Below are positions 51,325-60,200 of a stretch of 64,000 bases of DNA, piece after piece. The number at the start of each line of letters is the position of its first letter. The stretch's first letter is position 1. A model generated the notes under the pieces. It was not told where the DNA came from. It did not search any database and worked only from the letters and a program-made list of their open reading frames with translations. The position numbers and the translations under genes were made by a program. This DNA is from Jidongwangia harbinensis (GTDB lineage Bacteria; Actinomycetota; Actinomycetes; Mycobacteriales; Micromonosporaceae), in contig NZ_JAIWNC010000009.1 in assembly GCF_020216025.1 (NCBI RefSeq), positions 186,001-250,000 of the forward strand, read 5' to 3'.

Positions 51325-54300
51325 ATGACCCCTGCACACCAGCCGTCCTCGAAGTGCTTCCGCCTCCTTCTCAGCACCGCCCTCGTGACGACGCTCGCCG
51401 CGTCCTGCGTGGCTGTCACTCCGGCAGCGCAAGCCGATCCGGCCGATCCGGGCCTTGTGCCGCAGGTGGAGGAAATCGACTCGGACGGCGGTGAGGTCCG
51501 AGGCCTCGGGTGGCAGCCCAAGCCGATTCCGGAAACCGTGCTGCCCGCCCCGGTGTGGCCGAAGCCGGGGAAGGCCGCCGCGGTCGCGGTGTCACCGAAG
51601 GTACGTGCCGCGAGTGCGTCTGCCGCGGTGGAGACCGAAGTGATTGATCGGTCCTCGGTTCCGCCCCGATGGCAAGGCGGGGTGGTGGCCCGGTTGTCGG
51701 CTCCGTCGGCGAGCGCGGCGGCGGTGGCGATGAACTACAGCGGGTTCGAGCACGCGTACGGCGGAAGTTGGGCCTCGCGCCTCCGGCTGTGGCGGTTGCC
51801 GGAGTGCGCATTGACCACGCCGGACAAGGCCGGTTGTACGGCCACGCCCCTCCGTTCACGCAATGACGTGGCGGCGAAGACGGTCACCGCCGATGTCTCG
51901 GTTGCCGGTGCGTCGGCGCAGAGCCTTGCCCGGACCTCGGCCGGCACGCTGGTCGCACTGGCGGCGGATCCGGCCGGCGACTCGGGCGACTATTCGGCGA
52001 CCTCGTTGTCGCCCTCGTCCACCTGGTCGGCGGGTGGCTCCACCGGAGGCTTCAACTGGTCGTATCCGATGCGCACTCCGCCGCCCATCGGCGGGTTGCA
52101 GCCCGAGGTGGCGCTGTCGTATTCGTCGGCCAGTGTCGACGGGCGGTCCTCTGCGACAAATAATCAGCCGTCCTGGGTCGGCGAGGGTTTCGACTACTCA
52201 CCCGGCTTCATCGAACGCCAGTATGTGCCGTGCTCCGACGACAAGGCCGGATCGGACAACAACCCGGAGCGGACGGGCGACCTCTGCTGGCGCTCGGACA
52301 ACGCCGTCATGTCCCTCGGCGGATCGAGCGCGGAACTGGTCTACCAGGAAGGCAAGGGCTGGCACGCCCGATCCGAGGGCGGCTCCACGATCGAGAAGCT
52401 GACCGGCGCCGGCAACGGCGACCACAACGGCGAACACTGGAAGGTCACCACCACCGACGGCACGCAGTACTTCTTCGGCCGTGACGACCTCCCGGGTCAG
52501 TCCGCGGACACGGCGTCGACCTGGACCGTCCCGGTCTACGGCAACCACGCGGGCGAACCCGGGCACGCGTCCACCTTCGCCGACTCCCGTGAGACGCAGG
52601 CATGGCGTTGGAACCTCGACTACGTCATCGATGTGCGAGGCAACACGATGTCGTACTGGTACGACAAGGAGACCAACCAGTACGCGGCCGAGGCGTCGGA
52701 GAGTAAGAACGTCTCGTATGTGCGGGGCGGCAGCCTGGCCCGGATCGACTACGGCACGTGGGACCGAGGCGCCGATGACCGATCGGTCACCCCGCTCGCA
52801 CGCGTCGTCTTCGATCGCGCGAACCGGTGCCTGTCCGACTGCTCGGAGCACGACGGCTCGCACTGGCCGGACACCCCGTGGGACCAGGAGTGCAAAAGCG
52901 ACGCCACCTCCTGCCAGGACTTCTCACCGACGTTCTGGTCGACCAAGCGCCTTACGAAGGTCACCACGAAGGTCTGGGACCTGAAGAAGTCACCCGCGGA
53001 TTGGCAGGACGTCGACTCCTACAAGTTCGAGCACGGCTTCCCTTCTCCCGGCGACGGTCAGAAGGGCGGCTTGTGGCTCAAGTCGATCGTGCATGCCGGC
53101 CACGTGGGCGGCACGGTGACAATGCCTCCGGTGACATTGGAGCCGGTGGCCATGCCCAACCGGGTTCTGACCAAGACGAACACCACAAACAACTGGCAGC
53201 GGCTGTCGGACATCTACACCGAGACCGGTGCCCGCATCCAGGTCACGTACTCGCTTCCGGAGTGCACGTCGAAAGACCTGCCGTCGGCCCCGCACACCAA
53301 CACCAAGCTGTGCTACCCGGTGATCGGCCCCGACCCGTACGACCTGGACGGTCCGGACATCACCGAGTGGTGGCACAAGTATGTAGTCCGGAAGATCTCT
53401 GAGACCGATGTGCAGCTCACCGGCGGGCATCAGGGACCAACCATCAACACCTACTACACCTACGAGGGCGATCCGGCCTGGCACTATGCCGACGACGACG
53501 GCCTCATCAAACCCAGGCGCAAGACGTGGAGTCAGTTCCGCGGCTACCGAACCGTCAAGGTCCAGGTCGGTGACACCAGTAAGACCCTGACCAAGACCAC
53601 GTACTTGCGCGGCATGCATGGTGACCGCGAGGCGCCGAGCGGCGGCACCCGTGAGGTGACCGTGAATGCCTCGGTCGGCTCCGAGACCGTCTACGACCAC
53701 GACGAGTTCGCGGGAATGGTGCGCGAAGAAGCGGTTTACAACGGCACCGAGGACAAGCCGGTCAGCAAGACCGTGAACGTGCCATGGCGGTCGGACGCAA
53801 CCGCGTCGCGGACCATCAACGGCGACACTGTGACCGCCCGGTTTGTAGACACCGCGACCACCTACACCGGAACGGCGCTCGGCGTCGACGGCGCCCGGGG
53901 CTGGCGGGTCACCGGTAAGAAGACCACGTTCAACGACACTTACGGCACCGTCGACTCCGTCCAGGACAGCGGCGACACGTCGAAAAACGGTGATGAGAAA
54001 TGTACGTCGTACCTCTATGCCCGTAACACCGACAGGAATGTCGTTACCCGGCCCAAGCGGGTGACGACCACAGCGCTGCCGTGCGGCACCCCGGCGACCA
54101 GCGCAGGCCATATGATCTCGGACCTCCGTACGTTCTACGACGGCGCAACGAGCATCGACACCGACCCGGTGCGGGGTGAGGCCACCCGAATCGACGGACT
54201 CAAGGATTGGACCGCGGCCGGCGGGACCACCTGGCTGACCTCGTCCACCGCGCGGTTCGACGCTTTCGGCAGGCAGACGCTCGCCACCGATCACAAGGGC

Positions 54301-57300
54301 AATGCCACCAGCACCAGCTTCGCTCCCAGTGCGGGCCTGGTCACGAAGATCACCGAGACGAACTCGCTCGACTGGACCACGGTTACCGGCATCACGCCGT
54401 ACTGGGGCCTCCCGACCAAGGTGGAGGATCCCAACCAGCGGGTCACCGAGATCGGGTACGACGCTCTTGGCCGCACCGAGAAGGTGTGGGAGGTGGGCTG
54501 GGCGCGCCAGACCGCGGAGGGAACCGAGCGCCGGGCGTCGAAGCATTACAGCTACGTATACGCGCCGGACCGGAATGCCTATCCGTACGTCAGGACCGAG
54601 GCGCTCAACTCCGGCGGTGGCGTGGACGTCTCGTACCAGATCTTCGACGGTCTGCTGCGGGCGCGACAGGCGCAGAAGAGCGGAGTCGGTGGAGAGCGGG
54701 TGGTGACCGACACGCTGTACGACGCGTGGGGTCGTCCGGAGTTGACGTTCGGCGCGCACGTGGAGCGGGGAGAGCCATCCGGTGCGTTGTGGCAGGAACC
54801 GGAGTGGTCGGTTCCGACCCAGGACCGGACCATCTACGACCGGGCTGGGCGCGCGACAGAGGTCATTTTCCGCTCCGGTGACGGCGTCACGAACGTCGTG
54901 GACAAGTGGAAGACCACCACGGTGTACGAGGGTGACCGGACCACCGTGATCCCGCCGAAGGGCGGCACGACCACCACGACGGTGGTAGATGCCCAGGGCC
55001 GGACCGTGGAGGGACGGCAGTACACCACGGCGGCCGGTGCCAGCGGGGCGTTCGACGCCACCAAATACACCTACAACGCGAAGGACCAGCTCACCAAGGT
55101 GGTCGACGCGGGCCTGAACGAATGGACGTACACCTACGACATTCGAGGCCGACAGGTGGAGACCCACGACCCTGACAGAGGCAGGACAACTCTGGTCTAC
55201 AACGACACCAACGAGTTGGTGCAAACCCGGGATGCCCGTGAGGAGACGCTGGCCTACACGTACGACTCGCTCGGCCGCAGAACAGCGGTCTACGACGACT
55301 CGGTCGCCGACGCCAACAAACGAGCGGAGTGGAAATACGACGTTACCGTCGGCAATATCAAGGTCCGTGGACAACGGACCGAGTCGATCCGCTATGACGG
55401 CGGCCATGCCTACAAATGGCAGGCCATCTCATTCACCGACCGGTACCAGACTCTCGCCGAACGCTGGATCATCCCGAGTGCCGAAACTGGACTGGCCGGC
55501 GCTCACTCCTACAGCTACGGCTACTCCCCCTACACGGGCGCCCCGACGACCATGTCGTACCCGACCGGCGGTGGCTTGGTCCCCGAGACCGTCACGACCC
55601 GCTACGACGAGGCGTCCGGACTTCCCACCAAGCTTGAGACCAACATGGTCAACATCGGCACCTACGTGACGGGCCGGACCTACAACGTCTACGGCGAACC
55701 CACCGTCACCAAACTCGGCATCGCCGGCGGCGTCTACACCCAGGAAGCCACTTCCTACGAGCGGGATACCCGTCGGGTACATCAAGTGAAGGTCGTGCCG
55801 GAGACAGCGGCGGGATCGGTGTCCGAGCGCACCTACAACTGGGAGCACAACGGCAACCTGCTGTCGATCGCCGACGCGCCAGCGGTCGGAGACCCCGACA
55901 CCCAGTGTTTCGACTACGACAGCCAGCAGCGGCTCACGTCGGCGTGGACGCCCAAGGCCGGTATCACCTGCAGCACCGCACCTACGACGGCGAATCTGGG
56001 TGGTCCGGCGCCGTACTGGCTGGACTGGACGATCGACAAGGTCGGCAACCGTACCAAGGAGGTTTCGCACGGCTCGGGAGGTGACACGACGCGGTCCTTC
56101 ACCTACCCGGCCTCGGGCGCCGGGGCCGTGCGCCCGCACGCCTTGACGACCACGACCACCACCGCGCCGGGCCAGTCGCTCGGCTCTACCGCGGCATTCG
56201 GTTACGACGCGACTGGAAACATGACCACCCGGCCCGGCCCGACCGCCGGCCAGACGCTGACGTGGGACGCCGAGGGCCGCCCAGTCAAGGTGGAGGAGAG
56301 CGGCCAGGCCATCACGAACCTGTTCGACGCCGACGGAAACCGTCTGCTCCGTCGGGACAGCAAGGGAACCACACTCTTCCTGCCGGGCCAGGAGATCCGC
56401 CGGACACTGACGGGCGGGACTACGGCGACGATGTCGGGCACCCGTTACTACTCGTTCGCGGGCGGTACGGTCGCCACCCGGACCATGCCGGGCACGCAGA
56501 CACTGAGCTGGTTGTTCGGCGACCACCAAGGAACGCAGCACGTCAGCGTCAACGCGTACAGCCAGAAGGTCACCGTCCGCCGGCAGAGCCCGTACGGCGT
56601 TCCGCGGGGTGCCCAGGTGGCGTGGCCGACGATGAAGGGCTTCGTCAACGGTGACCTCGATCCGACGGGGCTGACCCATATCGGTGCGCGCGAATATGAT
56701 CCCGTGCTGGGCCGGTTCATTTCTGTCGACCCGCTCATGAACCTGGAGGACGCGGAGTCCTGGAACGGCTACGCCTACGCTGACAACAATCCGATCGCCA
56801 AGTCCGACCCCAGCGGGCTCAGCTGCATCATGGACGACGGCAGCCAGTGCGGGCCAGCGCAACGCACCACGCCCAGCAAGGGCGATCTTCCCGGCGGGAC
56901 CGTCAACCACGGCGGAAGCGGCGGCCAGAGCGGTGGCCGCGTCACGATCGAACAGGTGGTTCGAGACAAGAGGTACGCCTGTGATCGCAATGACCCGAAC
57001 TGCTCGTCAAGCGCTACGCAGTGGTACCGCGATCAGACGTTCGCCCAGCTGCAACTTACTCAGCAAGTCGCCGTGCTGCGGCACGTTCTTTGCGGCAACG
57101 ACCGCGAGCTGTGCAAAAGAATCCAGGAAGCGGAAGATGCTGCAGGCGTCGCGTTCTTTGCGGAGCTAACCGGCATCGCCGATGCCAAGGACTGTTATGA
57201 CGGCTCGGTAAGTGGCTGTCTGTGGACGGCCATCGGGTTCGTCGGCCCAGGCAAGCTCAAGGCGCTGAAACTCGGCGACGACGTCATCGACCTCGTCCGT

Positions 57301-58056
57301 ACAGGTCACGACAACCCGCTCAACGATCTCGTTGCGGCCTGTGCTCGAAAGAGTTTCGGCGAAGACACCCACGTCCTTCTGGCCGACGGCAGCACGAAGG
57401 CCATCAAGGACCTCCGTGTCGGTGACCTGGTCATGGCGGAGGACCCGGAAACCGGCGAACGTGGGCCTCGGAAGATCCTGCACGTCTGGGTCCACGACGA
57501 CGATCTTTATGAACTCGACGTCAACGGCAGCCGGCTAGTCACCACCGAGGACCACCCGTTCTGGAACGAGACCGACCGGCGCTGGGAACGCGCGGACGAG
57601 TTGGACCGAGGCGATCGGCTCCGGGCCTCGACCGGTGGTGGCGCCATCGTCGGCGTGCTGACCGGCCCGCCTCGGGTGGCCGCGGCCTACAACCTGACGG
57701 TCGATGGCATCCACACGTACTATGTGCTCGCCGGCAACACCCCGGTGCTTGTGCATAACGATGACCCCAACTGGTTTCCAGACAGAGAACTGCCCCGTGC
57801 CCCTGGGGGGCATCCAATGCCAGACCCGGATGCTGCGGGATACGAACACACACAACTAGGTACTAAAAGCGGGCGGCGTGGCTCCTATCCACAAGCACGC
57901 GAATTCGATGCGCAAGGCCGACCTGTACGTGACATTGATTTTACTGATCATGGGCGGCCGGCGAATCACACCAATCCTCACGAGCATCCATATCTTGAGA
58001 ACTCAACCGGAGGCACCCCCCAGCGGGGACCGGCTCAACCCATGAGGGCATGCTAA
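51325..58056 (+). CDS. RHS-repeat polymorphic toxin with HINT domain and C-terminal toxin tip
   Basis: The 2243-residue protein starts at ATG 51325 behind GGAGAG. A signal peptide ends near AQA-D (about residue 36). An N-terminal SpvB-like shell region (about 240-310) is followed by YD/RHS repeats (e.g. YDALGRTEKVWE near 1045, YDIRGRQVETHD near 1271). The RHS core end block YDPVLGRFISVDP lies near 1791. A HINT self-cleavage domain (about 2005-2146) starts near CARKSFGEDTHVLLADGS and ends VLVHN. The last 98 residues are the variable toxin tip, rich in His and Asp (DIDFTDHGRP, NPHEHPY), possibly a nuclease. The probable immunity gene overlaps the stop by one base. Confidence 0.93.
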   Translation: MTPAHQPSSKCFRLLLSTALVTTLAASCVAVTPAAQADPADPGLVPQVEEIDSDGGEVRGLGWQPKPIPETVLPAPVWPKPGKAAAVAVSPKVRAASASAAVETEVIDRSSVPPRWQGGVVARLSAPSASAAAVAMNYSGFEHAYGGSWASRLRLWRLPECALTTPDKAGCTATPLRSRNDVAAKTVTADVSVAGASAQSLARTSAGTLVALAADPAGDSGDYSATSLSPSSTWSAGGSTGGFNWSYPMRTPPPIGGLQPEVALSYSSASVDGRSSATNNQPSWVGEGFDYSPGFIERQYVPCSDDKAGSDNNPERTGDLCWRSDNAVMSLGGSSAELVYQEGKGWHARSEGGSTIEKLTGAGNGDHNGEHWKVTTTDGTQYFFGRDDLPGQSADTASTWTVPVYGNHAGEPGHASTFADSRETQAWRWNLDYVIDVRGNTMSYWYDKETNQYAAEASESKNVSYVRGGSLARIDYGTWDRGADDRSVTPLARVVFDRANRCLSDCSEHDGSHWPDTPWDQECKSDATSCQDFSPTFWSTKRLTKVTTKVWDLKKSPADWQDVDSYKFEHGFPSPGDGQKGGLWLKSIVHAGHVGGTVTMPPVTLEPVAMPNRVLTKTNTTNNWQRLSDIYTETGARIQVTYSLPECTSKDLPSAPHTNTKLCYPVIGPDPYDLDGPDITEWWHKYVVRKISETDVQLTGGHQGPTINTYYTYEGDPAWHYADDDGLIKPRRKTWSQFRGYRTVKVQVGDTSKTLTKTTYLRGMHGDREAPSGGTREVTVNASVGSETVYDHDEFAGMVREEAVYNGTEDKPVSKTVNVPWRSDATASRTINGDTVTARFVDTATTYTGTALGVDGARGWRVTGKKTTFNDTYGTVDSVQDSGDTSKNGDEKCTSYLYARNTDRNVVTRPKRVTTTALPCGTPATSAGHMISDLRTFYDGATSIDTDPVRGEATRIDGLKDWTAAGGTTWLTSSTARFDAFGRQTLATDHKGNATSTSFAPSAGLVTKITETNSLDWTTVTGITPYWGLPTKVEDPNQRVTEIGYDALGRTEKVWEVGWARQTAEGTERRASKHYSYVYAPDRNAYPYVRTEALNSGGGVDVSYQIFDGLLRARQAQKSGVGGERVVTDTLYDAWGRPELTFGAHVERGEPSGALWQEPEWSVPTQDRTIYDRAGRATEVIFRSGDGVTNVVDKWKTTTVYEGDRTTVIPPKGGTTTTTVVDAQGRTVEGRQYTTAAGASGAFDATKYTYNAKDQLTKVVDAGLNEWTYTYDIRGRQVETHDPDRGRTTLVYNDTNELVQTRDAREETLAYTYDSLGRRTAVYDDSVADANKRAEWKYDVTVGNIKVRGQRTESIRYDGGHAYKWQAISFTDRYQTLAERWIIPSAETGLAGAHSYSYGYSPYTGAPTTMSYPTGGGLVPETVTTRYDEASGLPTKLETNMVNIGTYVTGRTYNVYGEPTVTKLGIAGGVYTQEATSYERDTRRVHQVKVVPETAAGSVSERTYNWEHNGNLLSIADAPAVGDPDTQCFDYDSQQRLTSAWTPKAGITCSTAPTTANLGGPAPYWLDWTIDKVGNRTKEVSHGSGGDTTRSFTYPASGAGAVRPHALTTTTTTAPGQSLGSTAAFGYDATGNMTTRPGPTAGQTLTWDAEGRPVKVEESGQAITNLFDADGNRLLRRDSKGTTLFLPGQEIRRTLTGGTTATMSGTRYYSFAGGTVATRTMPGTQTLSWLFGDHQGTQHVSVNAYSQKVTVRRQSPYGVPRGAQVAWPTMKGFVNGDLDPTGLTHIGAREYDPVLGRFISVDPLMNLEDAESWNGYAYADNNPIAKSDPSGLSCIMDDGSQCGPAQRTTPSKGDLPGGTVNHGGSGGQSGGRVTIEQVVRDKRYACDRNDPNCSSSATQWYRDQTFAQLQLTQQVAVLRHVLCGNDRELCKRIQEAEDAAGVAFFAELTGIADAKDCYDGSVSGCLWTAIGFVGPGKLKALKLGDDVIDLVRTGHDNPLNDLVAACARKSFGEDTHVLLADGSTKAIKDLRVGDLVMAEDPETGERGPRKILHVWVHDDDLYELDVNGSRLVTTEDHPFWNETDRRWERADELDRGDRLRASTGGGAIVGVLTGPPRVAAAYNLTVDGIHTYYVLAGNTPVLVHNDDPNWFPDRELPRAPGGHPMPDPDAAGYEHTQLGTKSGRRGSYPQAREFDAQGRPVRDIDFTDHGRPANHTNPHEHPYLENSTGGTPQRGPAQPMRAC

Positions 58057-58523
58057 TGGTGGAAACCAGATTCCCGGCATTCATGCCGGACGGGGCAGCG
58101 GTAACGCTCAAGCAGGTTTTGGACCAGGTGGGCGACCAGTCTTGGATTTGGAGGCTCCTGACTTTCGAGGCTACCTCCCTGGCCGACTCTGGCTTGGATG
58201 TAATCAATCTTGAGCGTAGGGCTGAGGGCGCTGAAGAAGGCATTGAGTTAAGCTCGACTAGCCTGGGAGAACTAGCCGGAAAAGTTGACCAAACTATCAA
58301 TATCCACCTGGTCGCGTATGCGGCTTCCGGCGAAGCTGTATTCGTTGTGCAAGCTTTCGACAGCACTGAGTGGGAGGTCTCGGCCGAGGATTCCGACGCG
58401 GTAGCGGTTGGTGCATTCTCTCGAGTCCGCGAAGCTGCCCAAATTGGGGTATGGCGTCCCGGGCCGGGGGATGAATCCGTGGTCAACTCGGCTACGACGG
58501 AGGCGGGTGACGACTTCGGATAG
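58056..58523 (+). CDS. Probable immunity protein for the RHS toxin
   Basis: The 155-residue protein starts at ATG 58056, sharing one base with the RHS stop, with GAGGG seven bases upstream. It is acidic (many Asp and Glu), with no signal peptide or membrane helix, and of alpha/beta look (HLVAYAASGEAVFVVQAFDSTEW). Codon choice is visibly less GC-biased than in neighbouring genes, typical of exchanged toxin/immunity pairs. No named family is recognised. Its role as cognate antitoxin is inferred from its position directly behind the toxin tip, its size, acidity and coupling. Confidence 0.75.
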   Translation: MVETRFPAFMPDGAAVTLKQVLDQVGDQSWIWRLLTFEATSLADSGLDVINLERRAEGAEEGIELSSTSLGELAGKVDQTINIHLVAYAASGEAVFVVQAFDSTEWEVSAEDSDAVAVGAFSRVREAAQIGVWRPGPGDESVVNSATTEAGDDFG

Positions 58524-58599
58524 TGACGGATGCCCCGCTCGGTCGGTGGTTGTCGGCCGGGGTTGCCGTCGGGATGCGCGTTACATCTAGGATTACCGA

Positions 58600-58668
58600 T
58601 TCATCGATCCGGCCTGGAGCACCGGCAAGGCCCGCTGGGCGTACGCGACGAACAACAACAGCAACAAC
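58600..58668 (+). repeat. 69-base copy of LamG-gene sequence
   Basis: This segment is identical to 48533-48601 of the LamG gene and forms the left end of the orphan RHS mosaic. It joins RHS sequence homologous to 52913 onwards directly at 58669. Confidence 0.9.
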
Positions 58669-59781
58669 GCCAGGACTTCTCGCCGACGTTCTGGTCGACC
58701 AAGCGGCTGAAGAAGGTCACCACGCAGATCTGGGACCTCAGCAAGTCGCCGGCGGCCTGGCAGCCGGTCGACTCGTACACTTTCGAGCACGGTTTCCCAT
58801 CACCTGGCGACGGTCAGAAGGGCGGCCTGTGGCTGAAGTCGATCGTGCATGCCGGTCACGTCGGCGGCACGGTGACCATGCCGCCGGTGACCCTGGAGGG
58901 CGAGCCCAAGCCGAACCGGGTGCTCACCAAGAACAACACCACCAACAACCTGCCCCGGCTCACGGACATCTACACCGAGACGGGCGCCCGCATTCAGGTG
59001 ACGTACTCGGAACCCGAGTGCTCCGGCGCCAAGCCCGCCGACCCGGACAACAACACGAAGCTCTGCTATCCGGTCATCACCCCCGATCCGTACGACCGGG
59101 ACGGCCCGGAGATCACCGAGTGGTGGCACAAGTACGTCGTCCGCAAGGTCTCCGAGAACGATGTCCAGCTGAGCGGCGGCCATCAGGCTCCCGCGATCAA
59201 CACCTATTACACGTACGAAGGCGACCCGGCGTGGCACTACGCCGATGACGACGGTCTGATCAAGCCGAAACGCAAGACGTGGAACCAGTTCCGTGGTTAC
59301 AAGACCGTCGCGGTGCAGGTCGGTGAGACCAGCAAGACCCTCACCAGGACGACGTACCTGCGGGGCATGCACGGTGACCGGGCGTCCTCGAGTGGCGGAA
59401 CCCGCACGGTCACCGTCGGCGCGTCGGTGGGTTCGGAAACCGTGTACGACCACGACGAGTTCGCGGGCATGGTGCGCGAGGAGGTCGTCTACAACGGCAC
59501 CGAGGACAAGCCGGTCAGCAAGACCGTCAACGTGCCGTGGCGCTCGTCGGAGACCGCGTCGCGCACCATCAACGGCGACACCGTCACGGCCCGATTCGTC
59601 GATGTCGCCGCCACCTACACCGGCACGGCTCTGGGGCCTCGGAAAGTCACCCACGTCTGGGTCCACGACGACGATCTCTACGAACTCGACGTCAACGGCA
59701 GCCGGCTCGTCACCACCGAGGACCACCCGTTCTGGAACGAGTCGGACCGTCGCTGGGAGCGCACCGACGAACTCGACCGGG

Positions 59782-60198
59782 ATGATCGGCTGCGTACGTC
59801 GACGGGTGGCGGGGGCAAAAGTCGGCGACCTGACCGGCCCGGTACGGGTTGCTACGGCCTACAACCTCACCGTGGACGGCATCCACACGTACTGTGTGCT
59901 TGCCGGCGAAACGCCGGTTCTCGTGCACAATTGCGAGAAGGACCAAGGTGTCTACATTTTCAACGAAAAGGTCACCGGTCAGCCTTACGTTGGCCAGGCC
60001 GCAGGTTTCGATGATCGACTGGGGAAGCGCGCGCGGCGAGGAAGGCGCGATCCTGATGGCCACGTCCTCTGCATCCATGTCTGCGGTGATCAGGCTGCAC
60101 GCGAAGCTGTGGAAGCGGATGTCATTGACCTGCTCGGCGGTAAGGAAAACCTAGCTAATGAGAGAAACTCGCCAGGCATGAAGAGAAGGGTTTCCTAA
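59782..60198 (+). CDS. HINT end plus GIY-YIG-like nuclease toxin tip (orphan)
   Basis: In the frame after the G-run shift, 138 codons are open from ATG 59782. They encode the end of a HINT domain (YNLTVDGIHTYCVLAGETPV, then LVHN) and from 59932 a new 88-residue tip unrelated to that of the intact RHS gene. The tip reads GVYIFNEKVTGQPYVGQAAG, then DDRL, a helix with AVEADVIDLLGG, and NERNSPG. This gives the GVY and YVG strands, Arg, Glu and Asn expected of a GIY-YIG nuclease. It is followed after two bases by a likely immunity gene. Whether it is translated on its own is unknown; it may act only after recombination onto an intact RHS gene. Confidence 0.55.
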   Translation: MIGCVRRRVAGAKVGDLTGPVRVATAYNLTVDGIHTYCVLAGETPVLVHNCEKDQGVYIFNEKVTGQPYVGQAAGFDDRLGKRARRGRRDPDGHVLCIHVCGDQAAREAVEADVIDLLGGKENLANERNSPGMKRRVS

Positions 60199-60200
60199 GC

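Larger units (their letters stand above)
58600..60198 (+). pseudogene. Mosaic RHS-HINT-toxin fragment (orphan cassette)
   Basis: This is a composite remnant. After the 69-base LamG-derived piece, 58669-59633 matches RHS gene 52913-53882 at clear but incomplete identity (e.g. FEHGFPSPGDGQKGG, THLRGMHGD-like blocks). At 59633-59634 the sequence jumps in frame to the HINT region (equivalent of 57463), omitting about 1194 codons of the intact gene. In the HINT domain an extra G in the run 59811-59815 shifts the frame, so the HINT end and the toxin tip are read in frame +1 from the upstream part. There is no signal peptide and no obvious start. It is best seen as a silent donor or displaced toxin tip rather than an expressed full RHS gene. 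Confidence 0.8.

Noticed and set aside
58530-60014. Treating the 494-codon frame as an intact gene
   Set aside because: Its start lies in LamG-derived sequence read out of frame, it has no signal peptide, and after the G-run it reads non-homologous sequence while the HINT homology continues in another frame.
51325-60198. The second RHS part as a simple tandem duplication of the first
   Set aside because: The RHS segment is clearly diverged from the intact copy while the LamG piece is identical, so the parts have different histories.
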